64,000 bases of DNA from Collinsella sp. (lineage in GTDB: Bacteria > Actinomycetota > Coriobacteriia > Coriobacteriales > Coriobacteriaceae): the NCBI GenBank assembly GCA_019414265.1, contig DXMJ01000001.1, positions 59,002 to 123,001 of the forward strand, written 5' to 3'. Numbering within the stretch: the stretch's first letter is position 1; each line of letters begins with the position of its first letter. Below the pieces are notes generated by a model, which saw only the letters and a list, made by a program, of their open reading frames with translations, was not told where the DNA came from and searched no databases. Below are positions 47,896-56,112 of the stretch, one piece after another. A program made the translations under genes and the position numbers.

Positions 47896-49287
47896 CTACT
47901 CCTCGGCATGTGCCCCATCAAGCTCATAGAACTTAGTGGATGCCGGCAGGAACATCAGGTCGACGTCGCCAATCGGGCCCGAACGGTTCTTGGCCACGAC
48001 GATACGCGTAACGCCCTCGTCGGGTCGATCGTCGCGCGAGGCTTCGGCCTCGTCGGCGGAGCGGTCCAAGAACATAACGATATCGGCGTCCTGCTCGATG
48101 GAGCCCGATTCACGAAGGTCGGAAAGCTGCGGGCGCTTGCCGGTACGGGATTCGACCTGACGCGAGAGCTGCGACAGCGCGATGAGCGGGATCTTGAGCT
48201 CCTTGGCCATGATCTTCAGACCACGCGACATCTCGGAGACCTCGACGGTACGGCTCTCGGAGCGGCGTCCCGGCGGAGGACTCACCAGCTGCAGGTAGTC
48301 CAGGATGATGATGGCCTTCTCCTTGTTGTGGAGCATGCGGCGGCTCTTGGCGCGAATTTCGGTCACTGTGGTGCCGGGCGTATCGTCAATCAGAATATCG
48401 AGCTTGGACAAGGTCTGCGTGGCCTCGTTGATATTGGCCCACTGCTCGGGGCTAATGCGGCCCATGCGGAAGTCACTGATCGAAATCATGGCGTAGGCGC
48501 AAATCAGACGCTGGGCAATTTCCTTGCCCGACATCTCCAGAGAGAAGAAGCCGACGGTATAACCGGCGGCGGCGGCGTTGAGCGCCAGGTTCAGGGCGAA
48601 CGACGTCTTACCCACAGCAGGGCGGGCGCCGATGATGATGAGCTGGCCCTCGCGAAAACCCATGAGCATGCGGTCGAGCGACGGGAAGCCCGTGGGCACG
48701 CCCGCAGCCTGGCCGCCGGCCTGGCACACTTCCTCGGCCTCGTTATAGGCCTCGACCATAAACTCGGTCAGCGTCTTGTAGCTCGACTTGACCTCGCGCG
48801 CCGTGACCTTGAGCAACTTGCTCTCGGCCAGCTCCACGACCTCTTTGGTGTCGGTGGGGGCGTTGTATGCCAGCGCGTTGATCTCGTTGGTGGCGCCGAT
48901 CAGCTCACGCAGCATCGAATCGCGGCGAACGATAGCGGCATGGTGCTGCCAGTTGACGAGCGACAGGGTCTGACCCATCAACTCCAAAATGTACGCTTCG
49001 CCGCCCACGGCATCGAGCTTGTTGATGCTTCGCAGGTAATCGATCAGCGAGATGGAGTCGATGGGAATGCGGCTGTTGTACATATCGACCATCGCGGTAT
49101 AGATGGTCTTATGAATGGGCCGGTAGAAGTCATCGGGCTGCAGCTCGACCTGGGCCTCTTCGACTACCTCGGGCGATAGCAGCATGGCGGCCAGTACATT
49201 GGCCTCTGCATCTTGGTTTTGGGGGAGACCCAACTTGGAACCACGGTCCTCGACCGTCAACCCGGTCTCCCTATCGTCATATGCCAT
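47896..49287 (-). CDS. dnaB: Replicative DNA helicase
   Basis: Hexameric 5'-3' helicase of the replication fork. The 463-residue product has an N-terminal domain (PQNQDAEANVLAAMLLSPE) and a RecA-like ATPase with Walker A GARPAVGKTSF, Walker B IIILDYLQLV and SQLSRQVESRTGKRPQLSDLR. The Met at 49287 is preferred because GAGG is six bases upstream. Last gene of rpsF-ssb-rpsR-rplI-dnaB, a conserved grouping, but separated from rplI by 224 bases, so it may have its own promoter. Confidence 0.97.
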   Translation of the reverse strand: MAYDDRETGLTVEDRGSKLGLPQNQDAEANVLAAMLLSPEVVEEAQVELQPDDFYRPIHKTIYTAMVDMYNSRIPIDSISLIDYLRSINKLDAVGGEAYILELMGQTLSLVNWQHHAAIVRRDSMLRELIGATNEINALAYNAPTDTKEVVELAESKLLKVTAREVKSSYKTLTEFMVEAYNEAEEVCQAGGQAAGVPTGFPSLDRMLMGFREGQLIIIGARPAVGKTSFALNLALNAAAAGYTVGFFSLEMSGKEIAQRLICAYAMISISDFRMGRISPEQWANINEATQTLSKLDILIDDTPGTTVTEIRAKSRRMLHNKEKAIIILDYLQLVSPPPGRRSESRTVEVSEMSRGLKIMAKELKIPLIALSQLSRQVESRTGKRPQLSDLRESGSIEQDADIVMFLDRSADEAEASRDDRPDEGVTRIVVAKNRSGPIGDVDLMFLPASTKFYELDGAHAEE

Positions 49288-49511
49288 GAGCATCCTCATT
49301 CATATCGCTTGCGAGCATCCATAGTATCAGTCACAGTCCCAAAACGGGCCGCGCCCCGGCAATCATCACCGGACGAAACGGATGAACGGTCCTGTATATA
49401 GGACTTCGACGCAACGTTCACCATGACACTCACTCAGCGCAAAAAACAAAAGGGCGCCCTGGTTTCCCAGAGCGCCCTTCTTAGAACAAGATTGTTGCGT
49501 TGCAGCAAATG

Positions 49512-50051
49512 CTACTCGGCAGCAGCCTCAGTCTCGACCTCGGCGGTCTCGGCCTCGGCGACCTCAGCGGCCTCCTCGACCTCAGCCTCGGCAGCGAGCT
49601 CCTCGGCGGTAACGCCGACGAGAACGACAACCTCGGCCTTGATCTCGCGGTACAGCGAGATGGCAACGGTGTGGGCACCGGCAACCTTGATGGGCTTACC
49701 GAGCTCGACGCGCTTGCGGTCGATGTCCATGCCGAGCTGAGCCTTGATGGCGTCAGCGATCATAGCGGCGGTAACGGAGCCAAAGAGGATGCCCTCGTCG
49801 CCGACCTTGACGTCAACGGTGACCGTCTTGCCCTCGAAGGCAGCCTTGGTCTCGTTGGCGGTAGCCAGACGGACGGCCTCGCGCTTGGCGATGTTGTTGC
49901 GACGCTCGTCAAGCTGCTTGAGGTTGCCCTTGGTGGCGGCAACAGCGAGCTTCTTGGGGAACAGGAAGTTCTCAGCGTAACCCTGAGCGACCTCTACGAC
50001 GTCACCCTCGCCGCCCTTGCCCTTGATCTCATCGAGAAGAATAACCTTCAT
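49512..50051 (-). CDS. rplI: Ribosomal protein bL9, acidic C-terminal extension
   Basis: 179 residues against about 150 in most bacteria. It opens with the bL9 signature MKVILLDEIKGKGGEGDVVE and GYAENFLFPKKLA. The last 35 residues are almost entirely Ala and Glu (AEELAAEAEVEEAAEV...), an acidic tail absent from standard bL9. It follows rpsR by 15 bases. Confidence 0.97.
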   Translation of the reverse strand: MKVILLDEIKGKGGEGDVVEVAQGYAENFLFPKKLAVAATKGNLKQLDERRNNIAKREAVRLATANETKAAFEGKTVTVDVKVGDEGILFGSVTAAMIADAIKAQLGMDIDRKRVELGKPIKVAGAHTVAISLYREIKAEVVVLVGVTAEELAAEAEVEEAAEVAEAETAEVETEAAAE

Positions 50052-50066
50052 GATGCGTCTCCCTTC

Positions 50067-50333
50067 TTAGCCGCGGTCGCGGTTGCCACGAGAGGAAACC
50101 ACGGGGACGGTGTACGGCAGGAGAGCCATCTCGCGGGCGCGCTTGATGGCGTTGGCGATGTCATGCTGATGCTGCGTGCAAGCGCCAGTGACGCGACGGG
50201 GCTTGATCTTGCCACGGTCGGTCATGTACTTACGGAGAAGCTGAGTGTCCTTATAGTCGATGAACTCAGTGTTCTCCTTGCAGAACTGGCAGTACTTACG
50301 ACGCGGCTGACGTGCAGAAAAATCATTAGCCAT
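50067..50333 (-). CDS. rpsR: Ribosomal protein bS18
   Basis: 88 residues: [16 protein letters not shown] then [20 protein letters not shown], the bS18 signature, ending in a basic helix. The CxxC and further Cys suggest the zinc-binding variant. The start at 50333 is the Met of [13 protein letters not shown]; the frame above lacks support. bS18 pairs with bS6, also encoded here. Confidence 0.97.
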   Translation of the reverse strand: MANDFSARQPRRKYCQFCKENTEFIDYKDTQLLRKYMTDRGKIKPRRVTGACTQHQHDIANAIKRAREMALLPYTVPVVSSRGNRDRG

Positions 50334-50405
50334 GTCAAAATACCTTTCATTTGGCAACTTCGGCGAACCGAAGCCGCCTCTCACTCAAAAATAGGTGAAC
50401 AACCC

Positions 50406-50858
50406 TTAGAACGGGATGTCCTCATCGTAGACGTCGACCGCGGGCGGCGTGGCCACCGGTGCGGCAGGACGTGCTGCGGGCGCGGGAGCTGCGGGGGCGT
50501 AACCGCCCTGATCGTAGCCACCCTGGCCACCACGGGAGCTCATAAACTCGATCTCATCGACGATGACTTCAAGCTTGCTCCGGCGCTGGCCGTCGCGCTC
50601 CCAAGAGCTGTAGCGCAGCTTGCCCTCGATCGCGACCTTGTTTCCCTTTGCCAGGAAACGGCTCACGGCCTCGGCGCGGGTGCCGAACATAGTGCAGTCG
50701 ACAAAGTTGGGATAGTCCTCCCACTCGCCAGTCTGCGCGTTGCGGCGACGATCGTTCACGGCGACGCCAAAGGACAGAACCTGGGTTCCGCCGGCAGTGG
50801 CGCGCAGCTCGGGATCGCGGGTGAGGTTACCGGTGATGTTCACTCGATTGATGCTCAT
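50406..50858 (-). CDS. ssb: Single-stranded DNA-binding protein
   Basis: 150 residues. An OB fold occupies 1-108 (MSINRVNITGNLTRDPELR, YPNFVDCTMFG and ISSWERDG-type strand YSSWERDGQRRSK). A Gly/Ala/Pro-rich linker leads to the acidic tip VYDEDIPF, which recruits repair and replication partners. It lies between rpsF and rpsR. Confidence 0.97.
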   Translation of the reverse strand: MSINRVNITGNLTRDPELRATAGGTQVLSFGVAVNDRRRNAQTGEWEDYPNFVDCTMFGTRAEAVSRFLAKGNKVAIEGKLRYSSWERDGQRRSKLEVIVDEIEFMSSRGGQGGYDQGGYAPAAPAPAARPAAPVATPPAVDVYDEDIPF

Positions 50859-50906
50859 AACTCACTACTTCCTCTTGGGGCACAAGCCCAGTCCAAAACG
50901 ACAGTC

Positions 50907-51200
50907 TTACTCCTGGTCGTCGCGACGGACGATCATGTGGCGGACCACAGCGTCGGTGATGCGCAGGACGCGATCAAGCTCGGCGATCTGGGTAGGATCT
51001 GCGTGGAAGTTGATGAGGGTGTAGTCACCATCGGTGAGGTCGTTGATCTCGTAGGCGAGCTTGCGCTTGCCCCACTCGTCAACGGAGTCGACCTTGCCAG
51101 CGCCCTCAGCGATCGTGGTATCGATACGCTTCATAACAGCGAGACGAGTCTCGGGGTCGAGCGACGAGTCAACAAAGAACAGCAGTTCATAAGCCTTCAT
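50907..51200 (-). CDS. rpsF: Ribosomal protein bS6
   Basis: 97 residues beginning MKAYELLFFVDSSLDPE, with VDSVDEWGKRKLAYEINDLTDG in the middle and RVLRITDAVVRHMIVR near the end, typical of bS6. AGGAGG lies seven bases before the ATG. First gene of the operon, with a strong promoter about 75-100 bases upstream. Confidence 0.97.
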   Translation of the reverse strand: MKAYELLFFVDSSLDPETRLAVMKRIDTTIAEGAGKVDSVDEWGKRKLAYEINDLTDGDYTLINFHADPTQIAELDRVLRITDAVVRHMIVRRDDQE

Positions 51201-51227
51201 ATTGTCACCTCCTCTGGGCAAATGTGG

Positions 51228-51254
51228 CTTCAGGTCGTGAAGGTGCGCCTGAAG
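51228..51254 (-). promoter_or_regulatory. Leader hairpin of rpsF operon
   Basis: On the minus strand CTTCAGG pairs with CCTGAAG across a 13-base loop, between the promoter and the rpsF ribosome-binding site. bS6:bS18 autoregulatory leaders are known in this position in other bacteria; whether this hairpin is one is inferred from location only. Confidence 0.35.
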
Positions 51255-51271
51255 CAGGAAAAGACTTGGTA

Positions 51272-51300
51272 ATAATATCTTTCAACCTCCCAGGCTGCAA
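51272..51300 (-). promoter_or_regulatory. Promoter of rpsF-ssb-rpsR-rplI(-dnaB)
   Basis: Minus-strand -35 TTGCAG (51295-51300) and -10 TATTAT (51272-51277) separated by exactly 17 bases. Beyond it, 51301-51655 shows no gene or clear signal. Confidence 0.7.
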
Positions 51301-51660
51301 GAATATGCAGCTACAACCTCATGACCTCCACATATGCCCATACTCACACGACGTTTCATGCGCATTCCAACCAAATGCTGACCAAAAGCTTGACGGATCT
51401 GTTGACAAGATACGGTGCCGTGGGGACAAGCTGAGCCAAGCCGCAGGTCAACGGGCACAAGGCTGTGGTCGCAAAATGCATACCAGTGGCCCACAGCACC
51501 ACCCAAAGATTTTTAAATTCATTGCCAAGTCGCTTATGAATACCCTTTTTTGAACAATTGAGTTGATCAACCACGCTGGTCGGAAGCCGTTTTTTGGCAC
51601 CTCAAGCCCCACTGCAGCGCCAAGCACGGCCAAGCGTTTTAAAAAATGCCAACTTTTCTG

Positions 51661-51688
51661 TTTGCACTTTGCGATTCCTCGTGTATAC
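51661..51688 (+). promoter_or_regulatory. Promoter of the tRNA-Ser pair
   Basis: -35 TTTGCA (51661-51666) and -10 TATACT (51683-51688), 16-base spacer, 17 bases before the first tRNA. Confidence 0.6.
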
Positions 51689-51705
51689 TGACTTTCGCAT
51701 TTAAC

Positions 51706-51796
51706 GGAGAGTTGTCCGAGTGGCCGAAGGAGCACGATTGGAAATCGTGTAGGCGTCAAAAGCGTCTCCAGGGTTCAAATCCCTGACTCTCCGCCA
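51706..51796 (+). tRNA. tRNA-Ser (GGA)
   Basis: Class II tRNA with a long variable arm. Anticodon GGA, acceptor GGAGAGT/ACTCTCC, discriminator G and encoded CCA. Confidence 0.95.
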
Positions 51797-51844
51797 GTTA
51801 ATTCCAAAGCAGGCCTTCGAGCCTGCTTTGTTTTTACCCCACGC

Positions 51845-51935
51845 GGAGGGGTGGCAGAGTGGTTGAATGCGGCGGTCTCGAAAACCGTTTGGCCTGTATA
51901 AGGTCACGAGGGTTCGAATCCCTCCTCCTCCGCCA
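51845..51935 (+). tRNA. tRNA-Ser (CGA)
   Basis: Class II tRNA with a long variable arm. The anticodon loop CTCGAAA gives CGA; acceptor GGAGGGG/CTCCTCC with one G-U, discriminator G, encoded CCA. It follows tRNA-Ser(GGA) by 48 bases, probably on one transcript. Confidence 0.95.
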
Positions 51936-51946
51936 TTTTGGTTGAA

Positions 51947-51977
51947 AAAGCTCCCGAAAACGGGGGCTTTTTTGTTT
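51947..51977 (+). terminator. Terminator of the tRNA-Ser pair
   Basis: AAAAAGCTCCCG pairs with CGGGGGCTTTTT around a short A-rich loop, 12 bases after the tRNA. Confidence 0.9.
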
Positions 51978-51999
51978 AGAGTCCCTTACAAGCAAATAC

Positions 52000-52024
52000 G
52001 GCGGAGGAGGAGGGATTCGAACCC
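52000..52024 (-). repeat. Inverted 25-nt copy of the tRNA-Ser 3' end
   Basis: Exact reverse complement of 51910-51934, covering the T arm, acceptor 3' strand, discriminator and the first two bases of CCA. The rest of a tRNA is absent. A tRNA-end duplication of this kind is what integrating elements leave behind. Confidence 0.8.
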
Positions 52025-52130
52025 GCCAGGGCGCGGAGCGTAAAGAAAACGCGCCAGTGGCGCGTTTTTAGCGCAGCGCGGTCGGCGTAAGCCGACCGGA
52101 TAAATTTTGAGCGCTGCTCAAAATTTAGAC
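52025..52130. repeat. Cluster of three palindromes
   Basis: AAAACGCGCC/GGCGCGTTTT (about 52043-52064, terminator-like with T run), GGTCGGC/GCCGACC (52080-52099) and AAATTTTGAGC/GCTCAAAATTT (52103-52128). They follow the tRNA fragment. From 52130 to 52304 no gene or other signal was recognised. Confidence 0.6.
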
Positions 52131-52304
52131 ATCCCTCCTATTCAACCACGCCCCCATCGCGTTCAGCATCGACCCAGATCCCCAAACATGGAACCTACGC
52201 CCGCATCCAGTCCTGACCGTTTGCCGAGCAATAGGGTCGCAATCGGCGCCGAACATGTACTATGTACGGGCATTGTCCAAATCCGTAATCCAAAGGACCC
52301 CATC

Positions 52305-52994
52305 TTGCCCGTCGTCGCCGCTATGACCGTTACCTCACACGCCACGGATGCCATGGTCGCCATCCCGTTTTGGCTCGAAATGTTCGCCGTCGTCGCGGCT
52401 TCAATCTCGGGCGTGTTGGTCGCGCGCGAGCACAAACTCGACCTGGTGGGTGCAGTTGCGCTCGCCGTGGTCTGTGGCTTGGGCGGCGGTCTTTTACGCG
52501 ACATGACGCTGCAGGTGGGCAACGTCTACATCCTCAACCAGCCAATGGCGCTGCCGCTTTCCATTGCCACGGCAGCCATCATCTATATTTTCCCGGCAAT
52601 CGTCGACAAGCCCGAAAAACTCATTCCCCTGCTCGACATCATCTCGGTCGGCATCTACGCCGCCACTGGAGCAGACAAGGCGCTGGTCTACGGCTTTGCA
52701 CCGGCGGTGTGCATCATGATGGGCTTTTTCACCGCGGTGGGCGGCGGCATGTTGCGCGATGGCTTTATGGGCGTGGTTCCGGGCATTTTCCAACGTACTA
52801 ACTTTTATGCCATCGCCGCCATCGCCGGATCGACAAGCTATGTGTGTCTCGTTATGAGCGGCATTATGAGCAATGTCGCCGCGCTGGTCGTATGCGTTGT
52901 CGTGACCATGGGTCTGCGCTGGCTCTCGCTGCGCTTTGACATCAAAAGCCCCACCGAAGAAGATATCGCGCGCTTCTTGCACCGTAAAAAGTAA
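52305..52994 (+). CDS. TRIC-family cation channel / UPF0126 membrane protein
   Basis: 229 residues with seven hydrophobic segments made of two similar halves: DLVGAVALAVVCGLGGGLLRD and TGADKALVYGFAP with MMGFFTAVGGGMLRDGFMG, the duplicated glycine-rich helices of bacterial TRIC homologues. Members conduct monovalent cations or are uncharacterised (YadS, YicG). The proposed start is a TTG at 52305, eight bases after AAAGGA; ATG at 52323 lacks a ribosome-binding site. The long upstream open frame is rejected. Confidence 0.88.
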   Translation: MPVVAAMTVTSHATDAMVAIPFWLEMFAVVAASISGVLVAREHKLDLVGAVALAVVCGLGGGLLRDMTLQVGNVYILNQPMALPLSIATAAIIYIFPAIVDKPEKLIPLLDIISVGIYAATGADKALVYGFAPAVCIMMGFFTAVGGGMLRDGFMGVVPGIFQRTNFYAIAAIAGSTSYVCLVMSGIMSNVAALVVCVVVTMGLRWLSLRFDIKSPTEEDIARFLHRKK

Positions 52995-53100
52995 ACAGCA
53001 CGGCACGACCCTTCGAAATGCAACCGAGAGGTTCTTTTAGAGCGCCCACGCGTTGGGTACCCTGTTAGGTGTATGTCGAGCATCTGACGAAGGATTCACT

Positions 53101-54246
53101 ATGCCCTGTAATCAATTCCCGTCGACCCAGCGCCGTAAAGCGTGGGTCCGCATCACGATCCTATTCGCGCTCGTCGCCCTAGCGGTCACCGCACTTCCCA
53201 CGGCGTCGTTCGCCGGCACAGACACCGCAGGCAACGTACTTGCGACCGACAATGACGCCAATTCGTCCGGCGTCGAAGGTGACCTGTACTGGGCAGGTCA
53301 GGCCCTCAACTTGGACGATGCGTCCATCGGCCGCGACATAATTGCAGCAGGCGAGAGCCTCTCCATCCGCGACTGCACGGTGGGCGGCGCCGTCCGCTTG
53401 GCGGCGCGCACCATCGACATTGCCAAGACTACGGTTGATGGCAGCGTGACCGTTGCCGGCCAGCATGTCGTGCTCAATTCCGACAGCACCGCCAACTGTT
53501 TCTATGCGATAGGCGAGACGGTTGCCCTGCGCGGCTCTACCAAGTCGGCAGCGCTTGCGGGCGATACGGTGACTATCGATGGCACCGTCGAGGGCGATGT
53601 CGAGGTTTGGGCCGATAAGCTCATCCTGGGCAAGAACGCCCACATCACCGGCACCGTGAACGCGCACGTCTCCGAGGACCCCGAGCGCGCCGCGGGAGCC
53701 GAGGTCGGCGCGCTCAAGATCGACCGCACCGAGAGCGAGGATACTTCCACCGTTAACGATGCCATCGGCGGTATCGTCGCCGCGGCACTCTCGACTTGCT
53801 TTGTCGCCTTACTGCTCGAACTCGTCTTTCCGCGCGCAACCGCCAGCGCCGCCGGCATGCTCCACCAGCGCCCCATGCCCCTGTGGGTGAGCGGTCTTCT
53901 GGGCACGATTGCTATCGTCCCCGCCGTCCTACTGCTAATTATCTCTATCGCTGGTCTGTCGCTTGCCGGAGCCCTCATGTGCGGTGTTATTGGCATCGCG
54001 CTGGTGTCGAGTGCCTTCGCGGGCTGCGCCATTGCCCGCATGGTCGGACACAACCAGAACCGCTACGCCATGGCAGCCGCCGGCGGCGTGATCGCGGGCG
54101 CGCTTACGGCAATCCCCCTCGTAGGCGGCTTCATCAGCGGCGTGGCCTTTGTCTTCACGCTCGGCTACATCATCCAAATCATCTGGCGCAACGCCCGCCT
54201 CAAGCCGCAGCAGCCGGCTAACACGCCAGGACTCCCCACCGCTTAG
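53101..54246 (+). CDS. Bactofilin-like beta-helix protein with membrane region
   Basis: 381 residues. A signal peptide (about 1-38, ending TASFA) is followed at about 60-200 by short repeated strands such as GRDIIAAGESLSIRDCTVGG and GDTVTIDGTVEGDVEVWAD, the pattern of the polymer-forming cytoskeletal (bactofilin) beta helix. Three to four membrane segments then occupy about 220-365. The beta helix is thus predicted outside the membrane, unlike classical bactofilins. The function is unknown. GAAGGA stands six bases before the ATG. Confidence 0.8.
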   Translation: MPCNQFPSTQRRKAWVRITILFALVALAVTALPTASFAGTDTAGNVLATDNDANSSGVEGDLYWAGQALNLDDASIGRDIIAAGESLSIRDCTVGGAVRLAARTIDIAKTTVDGSVTVAGQHVVLNSDSTANCFYAIGETVALRGSTKSAALAGDTVTIDGTVEGDVEVWADKLILGKNAHITGTVNAHVSEDPERAAGAEVGALKIDRTESEDTSTVNDAIGGIVAAALSTCFVALLLELVFPRATASAAGMLHQRPMPLWVSGLLGTIAIVPAVLLLIISIAGLSLAGALMCGVIGIALVSSAFAGCAIARMVGHNQNRYAMAAAGGVIAGALTAIPLVGGFISGVAFVFTLGYIIQIIWRNARLKPQQPANTPGLPTA

Positions 54247-54252
54247 CCACCA

Positions 54253-54287
54253 ACCGCCACAAAGGGGACAGGCACCTTTATGGTGGT
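54253..54287. repeat. ACCACCAC/GTGGTGGT-type hairpin, copy 3
   Basis: Arms ACCGCCACAAAGG and CCTTTATGGTGGT around GGACAGGCA; nearly the same as 21533-21567. Confidence 0.7.
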
Positions 54288-54321
54288 GTAAAAGGGTCAG
54301 GTTTCTTTGCACCGACAAACG

Positions 54322-54363
54322 AAGCGGGGCACCCGGTCACATTCGACCGGGTGCCCCGCTTTT
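54322..54363. terminator. Terminator between converging genes
   Basis: AGCGGGGCACCCGGTC pairs with GACCGGGTGCCCCGCT around a short loop, with TTTTCTT on the plus side. It probably ends the bactofilin-like transcript and may also act on the pilin transcript. Confidence 0.85.
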
Positions 54364-54468
54364 CTTGGAGGGTTCTCTAGTAACTTTTTCAAAACCAATG
54401 ATCATCAGGTCGGTAGGCCTGCGCGTCACTCGCTACGGAGGCAGTACGCCACTGAGCAAGGGGGGCAA

Positions 54469-56112
54469 TTATTTTTCACGGCGACCTCCTCCTCGCTTGA
54501 TGACGAACGCGACAACAATAGCCGCCACTCCGATGGCAGCCAAAACCGCCACCAGTACCAACGTTCTATCTCCCGTCGAGGGCATAAAGCCTCGACTTAC
54601 TTCTTTGCTTGGGGTGTTGAGCACCGACAGTTCAATCGAACCCGTCCCGGCATCGGCTGCATCAACCCGCAGAGGGCTTTCGACCGATACAGTCACCTTG
54701 GGCTTCGCGGCCGCCACCTGTTTAACGTCCAGACCCTCGGCCGTAACCGTCACCGTACGCTTGCCCCCAAAGGCGGTGTAGCCCTTGGGTGCCGCGACCT
54801 CTTCGACGGTATAGACGCCCGCGTCCACACCGGTCAATTCCACATGGCCGTCCGAGCCCGTGGTGACGCACGCGTCGGCATCCGTCGACCACGAGCCGTC
54901 AGTCGTTAGAATGCGCCCGCGGTCATCGATGATGCGCAGCTTGGCGCCCGCGAGCGGCTTATCGTCCGAGCTTGAGCGCTTGATCAGACTGAGTCCCCAG
55001 GTGTAGGCGCACGCATCATCGCTCGGCGTACGGGTGAAGCCGGCGTCGCCGGACTGGTCGGCGAGAGGAGAGCGCGGATAGCGCAGGTAGACCTCGTTGG
55101 GATTGCCCTTGGTGGCGCCTCGATTGCAGTTGGCCCCCAACGGCGCATTGTAGACAGCAACCACGCGGGCGCCCGCGGCGAAGGCGTCAACCCCGCCGAG
55201 CGCGGCGATCAGGTCGCCGGTGCGCACGGTGAAGGCATTGCCCTCGACCGAGACCCTGCACTGTGAAGTAATGTCTGTCCACCCTTTAGCCGGCGTCGAG
55301 TTGGCGTTGCCGCCCTCACATGCGACGGCGTCAAAGCCGCCGTCCGCGCCCGCCGCCACGTACACGCGCACGCTCGCGGCCACCTTGGAGGGGTCGAGCC
55401 CCGCGCTCATGGTGTCGACGAACCGTACCGTATAGGTGTCGTAGGCCGCGAGGCCCGCCGGGACCGTGGCAGAGAGGCGCCAGTACAGGTCGTCGGCAAC
55501 CGTGGCGTCGGCGGCCTTGCCCCAGGCGGCGGTGCTGTCCTCCAGCACGTGCTTAGCCACCTTGGGAGTGGCGGCCTTGGGCTTGACGGTGACGGCGCTG
55601 CCGCCGACCAGGGCCATGATCGGCGCGGTGCCGGCCTCGTTCTGGGCGATGGCGTCGTCGTCGGCGACGATGAGCCAGTAGCCACAGGGCAGCTCGGCCG
55701 TCGTGCCCGCGGTAAGGAAAACGGGCACGGCGCCTGCTTTGACAATTGCGTGGGCAAGTTTTGCCGTCAGCGCCGTCGTCATGCGTCCGTCGGCATTCAT
55801 CCATTCGGCTGCCTCTTGCGCCGTCGAGACCGTGCTGTCGAGCCCCGCATCATGAAGCATCGGAAGAACAGCTTGACGAACCGTGTCATTCGCCCACGTT
55901 ACGTCAGTTGCAATTTTTTGGTCAGTATCGGCGTCGCCGACAACGGTCGCCGAAAAGGGCTGGTACGCGTCATACCGCGTCGCAACCGTACCGCTCACCG
56001 TAATGGCACCGGTATCGGTAGCATGAGCCGTCCCAGGGGCAATCGCGAAAGACAGAATAGCGACCATGATTATCGTCGCGGCAGCCAACAAGCGGCGACA
56101 AAGCCTACTCAC
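54469..56112 (-). CDS. Pilin backbone-like surface protein with isopeptide domains
   Basis: Cell-wall-anchored protein of 547 residues. A signal peptide (about 1-32, ending GTAHA) precedes a fimbrial D2-type region at about 140-370 and a Cna-B/SpaA-type domain at about 375-480 (LAGAKLRIIDDRGR, YTVEEVAAPKGYTAF with the E-box Glu). The sorting signal is FMPSTG followed by a hydrophobic helix and RGGGRREK, an LPxTG variant. The start is a GTG at 56112 with GAGGTGG upstream, overlapping the end of the adhesin gene (GTGAGTAG), so translation is coupled. No pilin sortase C is adjacent. Confidence 0.88.
   Translation of the reverse strand: MSRLCRRLLAAATIIMVAILSFAIAPGTAHATDTGAITVSGTVATRYDAYQPFSATVVGDADTDQKIATDVTWANDTVRQAVLPMLHDAGLDSTVSTAQEAAEWMNADGRMTTALTAKLAHAIVKAGAVPVFLTAGTTAELPCGYWLIVADDDAIAQNEAGTAPIMALVGGSAVTVKPKAATPKVAKHVLEDSTAAWGKAADATVADDLYWRLSATVPAGLAAYDTYTVRFVDTMSAGLDPSKVAASVRVYVAAGADGGFDAVACEGGNANSTPAKGWTDITSQCRVSVEGNAFTVRTGDLIAALGGVDAFAAGARVVAVYNAPLGANCNRGATKGNPNEVYLRYPRSPLADQSGDAGFTRTPSDDACAYTWGLSLIKRSSSDDKPLAGAKLRIIDDRGRILTTDGSWSTDADACVTTGSDGHVELTGVDAGVYTVEEVAAPKGYTAFGGKRTVTVTAEGLDVKQVAAAKPKVTVSVESPLRVDAADAGTGSIELSVLNTPSKEVSRGFMPSTGDRTLVLVAVLAAIGVAAIVVAFVIKRGGGRREK

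Noticed and set aside
51224..51553. Small plus-strand open frame upstream of tRNA-Ser
   Set aside because: No ribosome-binding site or motif; it overlaps the rpsF promoter and leader.
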